A stretch of 64,000 nucleotides of DNA from Candidatus Poribacteria bacterium (GTDB taxonomy: Bacteria; Poribacteria; WGA-4E; WGA-3G). Below, in pieces: positions 58,372-64,000 of this stretch. The position numbers and the translations under genes were made by a program. The notes beneath the pieces are model-generated. The model did not search any database. It saw only the letters and a list, made by a program, of their open reading frames with translations, and was not told the DNA's origin. Location of the stretch: contig PYIY01000011.1 of NCBI GenBank assembly GCA_003635195.1, forward strand, positions 1 through 64,000, given 5' to 3'. Numbering within the stretch: the first letter of the stretch is position 1; each line of letters begins with the position of its first letter.

Positions 58372-59478
58372 TTGAACGGGAATCACGCAGATGTCATCAT
58401 TATTGGTGGAGGCATTATCGGGTGTGCCATCGCTTACAATCTTGCCAAGCGAGACGTAAAACCGCTGTTGATTGACAAAGCAACCGCTGTCGGTACAGAG
58501 GCCTCGTGGGCAGGCGCAGGGATTCTCACCTCACACGCCACAACGCATGAACCGTATCCGACGCTCTGCCGTGCGAGTCTTGCGCTCTATCCAGCGTTAG
58601 CGGAAGAACTTCGGGAAGAAACCCAAATAGATATTGAATTCATCCAGTCTGGCACGTTGTCGGTATTTTTCAACGCAGCTGAGGCTGCAGGGTTAATCGG
58701 ACTTGCAGACCGACGCGTAAAACGCGGCTTTTCAGCAGAGGTCTTGACAACCGAGCAGGCGTTACAGTTAGAGCCAACACTCTCAAAATCTATCGCTGGG
58801 GCGGTTCTGTTTCCTGAGGACGCACAAGTACGCAATCCAAAGATGGTGACTGCACTTGCAAAAGGTGCCGCGCAACTTGATGCGAAATTTCTATTAGGCA
58901 ATCCAGTCACTAACTTTATCCGAGAGGATGCGCGCGTTATCGGTGTCGTTGTGAATGGCGAAACCTTGTACGCTGACACCTTCGTGATGGCCGCGGGGTG
59001 CTGGACGGGGACACTGACTGCTCAGCTGGATATACCAATACAGATTGAACCCGCGAAGGGACAGATTGTCCTCATTGAAGCGATGCCACCCCCTTTTCAG
59101 CATATTGTTGATGGCCTGGGTATCTATATCGTGCCGAGGGCGGATGGCAAAATTCTACTCGGTGCAACTGTGGAATACGTCGGCTATGACAAAACCGCGA
59201 CCCTGGACGGAGCGAAGCAGATGATTGACGCGGGCATCGCCATCGCGCCTCAACTTGCACGCAGTGCTTTCGTACAAACGTGGGCAGGTTTACGTCCTTA
59301 TGCCAAAAACGGTCCCTTACTTGGCTATCTGCCGGGGTATGACAATGTTATCTTGGCATCTGGACATTTCAAAAATGGCATTCTCCTTGCACCGATCACA
59401 GGGCAGCTCATTGCTGAGCTGCTCACAACTGGGCAACCTTCACTGCCCCTGGAGCCGTTTCAACCCGTTGCGCCCTAA
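58372..59478 (+). CDS. thiO: Glycine oxidase ThiO-like FAD enzyme
   Basis: 368 residues, TTG start with GGAGGGAAAC ahead. D-amino-acid-oxidase/glycine-oxidase fold: V-I-I-I-G-G-G-I-I-G-C-A-I-A-Y (FAD), S-W-A-G-A-G-I-L-T-S-H (flavin ring site), A-G-C-W-T-G, P-A-K-G-Q-I-V-L, I-V-P-R-A-D-G-K-I-L-L-G-A-T-V-E, and Y-L-P-G-Y-D-N-V-I-L-A-S-G-H-F-K-N-G-I-L-L-A-P. ThiO oxidises glycine to the imine used in thiazole synthesis of thiamine. Other thi genes are not in the window, so other small amine substrates are possible. Confidence 0.85.
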   Translation: MNGNHADVIIIGGGIIGCAIAYNLAKRDVKPLLIDKATAVGTEASWAGAGILTSHATTHEPYPTLCRASLALYPALAEELREETQIDIEFIQSGTLSVFFNAAEAAGLIGLADRRVKRGFSAEVLTTEQALQLEPTLSKSIAGAVLFPEDAQVRNPKMVTALAKGAAQLDAKFLLGNPVTNFIREDARVIGVVVNGETLYADTFVMAAGCWTGTLTAQLDIPIQIEPAKGQIVLIEAMPPPFQHIVDGLGIYIVPRADGKILLGATVEYVGYDKTATLDGAKQMIDAGIAIAPQLARSAFVQTWAGLRPYAKNGPLLGYLPGYDNVILASGHFKNGILLAPITGQLIAELLTTGQPSLPLEPFQPVAP

Positions 59479-59954
59479 GAAAAATGTGCCACACGCCTCG
59501 AAAAATTGAGACTAAAGATGAAAATATATTTTTTTTTAATTTTAAATGAATTGTTTTAAAGTCTATGGGTTAAAGTATTGACAATCTTTTTTATTAATCA
59601 AAAAAGGGGTATCGAATATTACCCCTGTCTAATGACTAACCTACTTAGGAGGGTTATAATAATGTATCAAAGTGTTTTGTGTTTAACAACGGCACCGTCT
59701 CAAACTTGGGCGGTTGGCAAGAGTGTATGGAATAGCGGTAGTAGAGGTAAGGACAGGGATTGTGCTTTAGGAGAGCGCACCTCAAGAAAGGCACGGGCAT
59801 CTAAAACTGCCGACGTGCACCGTTGTTGGACTACGACTCGATTATGGAGAAGGCACAGGCCAAGGAGCGAACAAGCAGGCATCCTCCACTATGCCGGAAT
59901 GGAAGGAGGGTTACGCGCCTTCGCTTGAAACGCTCCTCGTTTGAGGAGACAAGC
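59479..59954. other. Gene-free or leader region before ECF sigma gene
   Basis: About 475 bases. A GGGGTA/TACCCC hairpin lies at about 59606-59625. A good ribosome site (AGGAGG, 59647-59652) precedes ATG 59662, opening a frame to 59928 (88 codons) rich in Arg, Ser and Trp with no known fold. It ends just before the sigma gene. It may be a leader peptide or chance. Confidence 0.4.
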
Positions 59955-60545
59955 ATGATACACACTGACGAGCAGTTGATGCTCTCTGTGAAGGATGGAA
60001 ACAGAGACGCATTCCGAATTTTAACCGAGCGACATTATACAAACACTTTAAACTTTATCTATCGATTTGTCAAAAATCGAACACTTGCGGAAGACCTCTG
60101 TCAGGAAACATTCTTACGGTTATGGCGCTGCGTCCCATCGTACCGACCCATTGCCAAATTTAGAACATTTCTTTATCATATCGCCAAGAATGTCTGTTTG
60201 AAACAGTTGGCGAAGGAGCAGAGGAACCCTCGGGTCGAATCATTGGATACGCATTATGGAGACGATGATGAATACTCGCCCCCAATTGCGGGTGCTATAG
60301 CGGATACACGTTATTCCCCGGAGGGACTAATCATTGCCAAAGAGACCTACGAGGCGATTCAGACTGCAATCGCTAAGTTATCAAAGGAGCATCAAGTGGT
60401 GTTCCGCTTGACAGAAGTTCAAGGATTGTCGTATCAGGAGGTCGCGACGCTCCTCGAATGTCCGATTGGTACCGTTGCCTCGCGAAAAAACGCCGCGATT
60501 CAACAACTCCGGAAATTTTTAGCACCCTATAGAGCGAACCTATAA
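59955..60545 (+). CDS. Stand-alone ECF sigma factor
   Basis: 196 residues from ATG 59955 (TGAGGAGACAAGC ahead); the frame opens 44 codons earlier but that part is unlike sigma factors. Region 2: G-N-R-D-A-F-R-I-L-T-E-R-H-Y, L-A-E-D-L-C-Q-E-T-F-L-R-L-W, F-R-T-F-L-Y-H-I-A-K-N. Region 4: L-S-K-E-H-Q-V-V-F-R-L-T-E-V-Q-G-L-S-Y-Q-E-V-A-T-L-L-E-C-P-I-G-T-V-A-S-R-K. No anti-sigma gene adjoins; the next gene is a 61-residue membrane protein behind a terminator. Unlike the two sigma-propeller proteins, it lacks any membrane part. Confidence 0.9.
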   Translation: MIHTDEQLMLSVKDGNRDAFRILTERHYTNTLNFIYRFVKNRTLAEDLCQETFLRLWRCVPSYRPIAKFRTFLYHIAKNVCLKQLAKEQRNPRVESLDTHYGDDDEYSPPIAGAIADTRYSPEGLIIAKETYEAIQTAIAKLSKEHQVVFRLTEVQGLSYQEVATLLECPIGTVASRKNAAIQQLRKFLAPYRANL

Positions 60546-60583
60546 TATTGAAGTCTTTAGACTTCGGATGTCCAAGCCGTTTT

Positions 60584-60618
60584 GCACTCTGGCGCGCCTC
60601 GCGTCAGAGTGCTTTTTT
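60584..60618 (+). terminator. Rho-independent terminator after the ECF sigma gene
   Basis: GCACTCTG (60584-60591) pairs with CAGAGTGC (60605-60612), inner GCG-rich loop, followed by six T (60613-60618). A smaller palindrome GAAGTCTTTAGACTTC lies just before (60550-60565). Confidence 0.85.
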
Positions 60619-60694
60619 CGTGGACTTTCATAGTGAAATCGGCTATGCTATCCTTTAAAACCTATCTATTATTCTCATAACAGGGGGTAGACAA

Positions 60695-60880
60695 ATGGGA
60701 GACTTGCAAGGTCTTGCTGTTTTGGTGATGCTGTTAGGTATATTTAGCACAATTTTTTGGATGGTTGTGAGTTGGCGCGCAATGAAGGCACACGAGAAAC
60801 TCGCTGATGCTGTTGAACGGATGATGCTACAACAATCGGCTATTCGGGAAATGCAATCTCGGTCGTCGCAGGATGAATAA
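60695..60880 (+). CDS. Small single-helix membrane protein
   Basis: 61 residues, ATG 60695 after CAGGGGGTAG. One N-terminal membrane helix (about 6-27: L-A-V-L-V-M-L-L-G-I-F-S-T-I-F-W) and a charged helical tail with possible coiled-coil spacing (A-H-E-K-L-A-D-A-V-E-R-M-M-L-Q-Q). It is the only gene on its own between a terminator and a palindrome. Function unknown; the shape resembles small regulators or structural subunits of membrane complexes. Confidence 0.6.
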   Translation: MGDLQGLAVLVMLLGIFSTIFWMVVSWRAMKAHEKLADAVERMMLQQSAIREMQSRSSQDE

Positions 60881-61207
60881 GGATACCATGACGAGCGGAT
60901 TTTATCTCATACAAACTAACGTGAATTGTAGGGCAAGGTCCCGGACCTTAGCCCTATAACCGTTTAAAATGGCGGCGTAGAGAGGGCACACACAACCCGT
61001 TTCTATAGAATTTTTGAGAAGTGAAGATTAAAAGAAACAAGCAGATGTTCTTTCTGATGAATGGACCCACAAGTATCTTGATTTGAGGGTTAGATGAAAC
61101 AATTTGATGGACAATTGAGATAAGTTGGTTTATGATGTGACGTGAAATAAAAAAGAAAATGACCCATTCTTCTTGGTAAATTTCGGACGACAGAAAGAGA
61201 TAGAACG
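60881..61207. other. Gene-free stretch with palindrome
   Basis: Holds the 28-bp palindrome 60929-60956 (TAGGGCAAGGTCCC then GGACCTTAGCCCTA), a member of the GTAGG-type set, and otherwise AT-rich DNA. The start codon of the next gene at 61208 has AGAAAGAGA ahead, a weak ribosome site. Confidence 0.55.
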
Positions 61208-61927
61208 ATGCAAAGCACACTTTCCAAAATCAAAGCACTCACCTTTGATGTCTTTGGCACAGTTGTAGACTGGTACGGTTCAATCGTTGCCGAAGGCGAA
61301 AAATTTGGGGATACCCACAACATTGATATTGATTGGGCACAGTTCGCTTTGAAATGGCGTGCTGGATACGGACCCGCGATGGACAAAGTGCGACGTGGCG
61401 AATTACCGTGGCAGAATATTGACGCACTGCATCGGCGCATCTTAGATGATCTTCTTGCCGAATTCAAAATCGTCGGTTTAAGCGAAGATGATAAAGATCA
61501 TCTGAATCGGGTCTGGCATCGCCTCAAACCGTGGCCCGATGCTATTAGTGGATTAGAACGGCTCCGCAGGCGATATATCGTTGCAACACTCTCTAACGGC
61601 AATGTCGCGCTGTTGACAAACATGGCAAAATTCGCAGGACTGCCGTGGGATTGTATCTTGTCTGCTGAGTTAACACAGCATTACAAACCCGACCCAGAGG
61701 TCTATCAAACCGCTGCCGACTTGCTCGCTCTATCTCCCAATGAAGTTATGATGGTCGCCGCGCATCCCGGTGATCTCCGAGCCGCACAAGCCGTCGGTTT
61801 TCAAACAGCGTTGGTCCCGCGCCCTTTGGAATACGGTCCTGACAATACCCGCGAAGTAACCGCACACCTGTCCGACATCGTCGCCAGCGATTTTAACGAA
61901 CTGGCGGATCTGTTGGGGATAACATAA
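61208..61927 (+). CDS. Haloacid dehalogenase type II-like HAD hydrolase
   Basis: 239 residues. HAD motif 1: L-T-F-D-V-F-G-T-V-V-D-W (nucleophile Asp14); motif 2: A-T-L-S-N-G-N; motif 3: H-Y-K-P-D-P-E-V-Y (Lys); motif 4: V-A-A-H-P-G-D-L-R-A-A. The F-G-T-V-V-D-W start and the S-N-G-N motif are those of L-2-haloacid dehalogenases, which remove halide from 2-haloalkanoic acids. The family also contains phosphatases, so the substrate is open. Confidence 0.88.
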   Translation: MQSTLSKIKALTFDVFGTVVDWYGSIVAEGEKFGDTHNIDIDWAQFALKWRAGYGPAMDKVRRGELPWQNIDALHRRILDDLLAEFKIVGLSEDDKDHLNRVWHRLKPWPDAISGLERLRRRYIVATLSNGNVALLTNMAKFAGLPWDCILSAELTQHYKPDPEVYQTAADLLALSPNEVMMVAAHPGDLRAAQAVGFQTALVPRPLEYGPDNTREVTAHLSDIVASDFNELADLLGIT

Positions 61928-61949
61928 AACATATTACGGAGGAACGAAA

Positions 61950-62516
61950 ATGGATTTACAAGAAGTTTCCGAAGTCGCGCCGGAAATACACCCGCCTGAA
62001 CACACGACAATGACAGTAGATGAATTTCTTGCCCGCGATATTGAAGGATATGAGTACGTTAAAGGAAAATTAGTACCAATGTCGTCTCCGTCATTAGGAC
62101 ATGCGAAGATTAGTACAAGAATTACTCACTATTTATTTACATACGTAAGTGAAAACCGGTTAGGAGATGTGTATGTGGAAGCAGGGTTTAAAGTCGGAGA
62201 ACGTGGGATGAAACCGGATGTCGCGTTTATTGCAACCGCACGCCTACCTGAAGATGAGAGTAAGGGATCGCCAATTCCACCTGATTTTGCTGTCGAAGTC
62301 ATCTCACCAACAGATGTTCACTGGCGCGTAACTGAAAAGGTACAAGCTTATCTTGAGGCAGGCACCCAGATGGTATGGGTCGTTGAATCTGTCATGAAAA
62401 CAGTAACAGTGTATCGTTCTGAAACAGACATTCAAGTGTTTACGATTACCGACACACTTACCGGTGAGGATGTCGTGCCGGGGTTTTCCTGTCAGGTTGC
62501 GCAACTTTTTGAATAG
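61950..62516 (+). CDS. Uma2-family (DUF820) PD-(D/E)XK nuclease-like protein
   Basis: 188 residues, ATG 61950 with CGGAGGAACG ahead. Uma2 landmarks: M-T-V-D-E-F-L-A-R, E-G-Y-E-Y-V-K-G-K-L-V-P-M, H-A-K-I-S-T-R-I, V-Y-V-E-A-G-F-K-V, K-P-D-V-A-F-I-A, P-P-D-F-A-V-E-V-I-S-P-T-D (D...E core), and K-V-Q-A-Y-L-E-A-G-T-Q-M-V-W-V-V. The usual Lys after the E-V is not in the E-x-K position but is common to the family pattern at K-V-Q-A-Y. Uma2 proteins occur in many copies in cyanobacteria and related genomes; their function is unclear. Confidence 0.9.
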   Translation: MDLQEVSEVAPEIHPPEHTTMTVDEFLARDIEGYEYVKGKLVPMSSPSLGHAKISTRITHYLFTYVSENRLGDVYVEAGFKVGERGMKPDVAFIATARLPEDESKGSPIPPDFAVEVISPTDVHWRVTEKVQAYLEAGTQMVWVVESVMKTVTVYRSETDIQVFTITDTLTGEDVVPGFSCQVAQLFE

Positions 62517-62550
62517 ATGCCTCGCCTAAATACGCATTGGAGAATACATT

Positions 62551-63570
62551 ATGGACAAAATCCGAGTTGCATTTATCGGTTGTGGTGGTATGTCGTCGCA
62601 ATTGCAACAGTGCATACCGATGGTGCCAGAGTTTGAATTTGTTGCAACCTGTGATCTCGTTGAAGAGAAAGCAAAGTCGAATGCCCGAAGATTCGGCGCG
62701 CTCCGTCACTACACCGATTACAACGAGATGTTCAAAAATGAAGATCTCTACGCTGTGGCTGTCGTGGGCAGACCGGAGGACAAACTGCATCGAGACATCG
62801 GTATTGAATGCCTCAAGCAAGGCTATCACATTTACACCGAAAAACCGCCTGCGACCACCGCTGAAGGTGCAAAAATGCTCGTTGATGCCTCAATTGAAAC
62901 TGGCAAAACGGGGATGGTCGGCACGATGTGGCGACATGCCCCCGCGAATCAGATTGCCAAACAGTTGATGGACGAAGAAGTGTTCGGTGCAGCCTGCCAG
63001 TATCACACTCGGTACCTCGCACCGGGGCCGCGCCTTCAAGAAGCAGGATCGCCTTTTGCGTGGCCCTTCATGCTCGATCAAGCGATTCATCCGACCGATT
63101 GCATGCGTTTCTTTATGGGACAGGTTAGCGAGGTTTTCGCGATGGGCACGGTTAATACAGCATCCAGTACGGTCTCAATCTCTGTCAATCTGCGTTACGC
63201 GAACGGAGGCATCGGCACGATGACCCTCGGCACCGGTCCGGTTTTGGAAGCGATGGTTTTTGTCAAGGGCACCGGCGATCAGGCGATTCAAGTGTTAGAG
63301 ACACGCAAATTACGCCGTTATCGTAATCCGACATGGCTCGGCTTTGGTGGTGGCTATGCTGATACACCGACTGAGGAGTGGGATCTCAATACTGCATATC
63401 ACGGTATCGGCAGACCCGGCTACCTCGAAGAGATGCAGCATTGGGCGCGGTCACTGCAAGCAGGAACACAGCCACACGCCAGTCTTGAAGATGCCTATCA
63501 GAACATGCGCGTCTTGGAGGCAATTAGCCGTAGCGTGGAGACAGGAGAAGTCGTTCAAATTCCAGCATAA
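62551..63570 (+). CDS. Gfo/Idh/MocA-family oxidoreductase
   Basis: 339 residues. NAD(P) site V-A-F-I-G-C-G-G-M-S-S-Q, V-A-T-C-D-L-V, then Y-T-E-K-P-P-A-T-T with the catalytic Lys of the E-K-P motif present. C-terminal domain: G-T-M-W-R-H-A-P-A-N-Q, D-Q-A-I-H-P-T-D-C-M-R-F-F-M-G (likely His of the active site), G-G-I-G-T-M-T-L-G. It looks fully functional, unlike the copy at 34943. Substrate unknown, likely a sugar or inositol derivative. Confidence 0.9.
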   Translation: MDKIRVAFIGCGGMSSQLQQCIPMVPEFEFVATCDLVEEKAKSNARRFGALRHYTDYNEMFKNEDLYAVAVVGRPEDKLHRDIGIECLKQGYHIYTEKPPATTAEGAKMLVDASIETGKTGMVGTMWRHAPANQIAKQLMDEEVFGAACQYHTRYLAPGPRLQEAGSPFAWPFMLDQAIHPTDCMRFFMGQVSEVFAMGTVNTASSTVSISVNLRYANGGIGTMTLGTGPVLEAMVFVKGTGDQAIQVLETRKLRRYRNPTWLGFGGGYADTPTEEWDLNTAYHGIGRPGYLEEMQHWARSLQAGTQPHASLEDAYQNMRVLEAISRSVETGEVVQIPA

Positions 63571-63643
63571 CCTTGACAGATAGAGACATTAGTATTTTCG
63601 GAACTTTGATCCTTAAGTAAGGTTTTGTATGTGGAGGTAGATC

Positions 63644-63850
63644 ATGAGACAGGTATTTGTATATCCGGGTGAAGATGGGTATTGGGTTGCTGAATGCCCC
63701 AGTTTGCCGGGTTGTATCAGCCAAGCTGAAACAAAGCAAGAAGCTGTCAGCAATATCAGAGAAGCAATTGACGGATATATTGTTGCTCTTAAAGAAGATG
63801 GACTGCCGGTACCTGAAGAACATTTTGAGGCGTTGTTGTTAGCTGTATGA
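63644..63850 (+). CDS. hicB: HicB-family antitoxin
   Basis: 68 residues, ATG 63644 after TGGAGGTAGATC. The short HicB form: V-Y-P-G-E-D-G-Y-W-V-A-E-C-P-S-L-P-G-C-I-S-Q-A-E-T-K-Q-E-A-V-S-N-I-R-E-A-I-D-G-Y-I. This partial RNase H-like fold covers and inhibits HicA. No separate DNA-binding domain is present, so self-regulation may need the HicA complex. Its TGA overlaps the ATG of hicA (ATGA), typical coupling. Confidence 0.9.
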   Translation: MRQVFVYPGEDGYWVAECPSLPGCISQAETKQEAVSNIREAIDGYIVALKEDGLPVPEEHFEALLLAV

Positions 63851-64000
63851 GTGGGTTACCGAGGATTTCAGGGCGAGAATGTGTGAAAACCCTTGCCAAA
63901 GTCGGATTTTACCTAAGACGGCAGCAGGGCAGTCATCTGATTTTGCGTCGTGATAAGCCGTTCGCACAAGTTGTTGTGCCTAATCACAAAGAATTGGATA
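63847..64000 (+). CDS. hicA: HicA-family mRNA interferase toxin (cut by window end)
   Basis: ATG 63847 overlapping the hicB stop. The visible 51 residues read L-P-R-I-S-G-R-E-C-V-K-T-L-A-K-V-G-F then R-R-Q-Q-G-S-H-L-I-L-R-R and V-V-V-P-N-H-K-E-L-D, the YcfA/HicA pattern, with the catalytic His in Q-G-S-H. HicA cuts mRNA and tmRNA. The 3' end is outside the window. Confidence 0.9.
   Translation, partial: MSGLPRISGRECVKTLAKVGFYLRRQQGSHLILRRDKPFAQVVVPNHKELD

Noticed and set aside
59823-59954. 44-codon upstream extension of the ECF sigma factor
   Set aside because: It does not resemble sigma N-termini, and a proper ribosome site precedes ATG 59955.

Overview
The window looks like a chromosomal segment of an uncultured Gram-negative-type bacterium. 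The likeliest source is the Candidatus Poribacteria or a close relative. That is an inference from gene style: many secreted TolB/PD40 beta-propellers, LamG-like lectin folds, ECF sigma factors fused to membrane-anchored propellers, dockerin pieces, Gfo/Idh/MocA oxidoreductases, a stray microcompartment vertex protein and dense short palindromic repeats. No rRNA, tRNA or CRISPR array was recognised. Nothing here comes from a database search.

Layout. 0-3.3 kb: the end of an ISAs1-type transposase, a lipoprotein thioredoxin whose first active-site Cys codon is an in-frame TGA (candidate selenoprotein), a PD-(D/E)XK-like protein and the RNA ligase RtcB. 3.3-4.1 kb: non-coding DNA with a near-perfect sigma-54 promoter, a long hairpin ending in a T-run (possible small RNA) and several inverted repeats. 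4.1-5.6 kb: a secreted two-domain protein. 6.2-26.8 kb: the most unusual region. Two proteins, each joining an ECF sigma factor, one membrane helix and an extracytoplasmic beta-propeller, lie at its left and right parts. Around and between them are 13 secreted proteins of at least three folds, and all 13 end in the same short tail (consensus P-Q-x-x-L-x-T-x-W-G-x-L-K). A 48-bp motif recurs upstream of both sigma-propeller transcription units and of a lipoprotein operon (27.2-31.1 kb). This is the best candidate for an undescribed system: a C-terminal sorting or processing tail shared by a secreted protein family, with membrane-tethered sigma factors as possible regulators.

31.2-36.0 kb: a flavin disulfide reductase and a D-aminoacylase-type amidohydrolase on the minus strand, then a lipoprotein and an oxidoreductase. 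36.2-48.9 kb: three tandem paralogous secreted proteins run directly into a tetrapyrrole operon: hemB, hemL, a polyprenyl diphosphate synthase, a duplicated siroheme-synthase-like protein, a CcsA/HemX membrane protein, hemA, hemC and a cobA-hemD fusion. Most hem-operon gaps carry heptamer repeats (AACTGGT type) arranged as hairpins; one repeat has become the HemB C-terminus. A different G/T-rich repeat sits in frame inside cobA-hemD.

48.9-64 kb: mixed housekeeping and accessory genes: an Nramp-like transporter, an Ldh-family dehydrogenase, TPR / FG-GAP-ASPIC / ComEA-like genes, 5-formyl-THF cyclo-ligase, an isolated EutN/CcmL vertex protein, a TnpB transposon with its end hairpin, a ThiO-like oxidase, a stand-alone ECF sigma factor, a HAD dehalogenase, a Uma2-type protein, a second Gfo/Idh/MocA protein and a HicBA toxin-antitoxin pair cut by the window edge.
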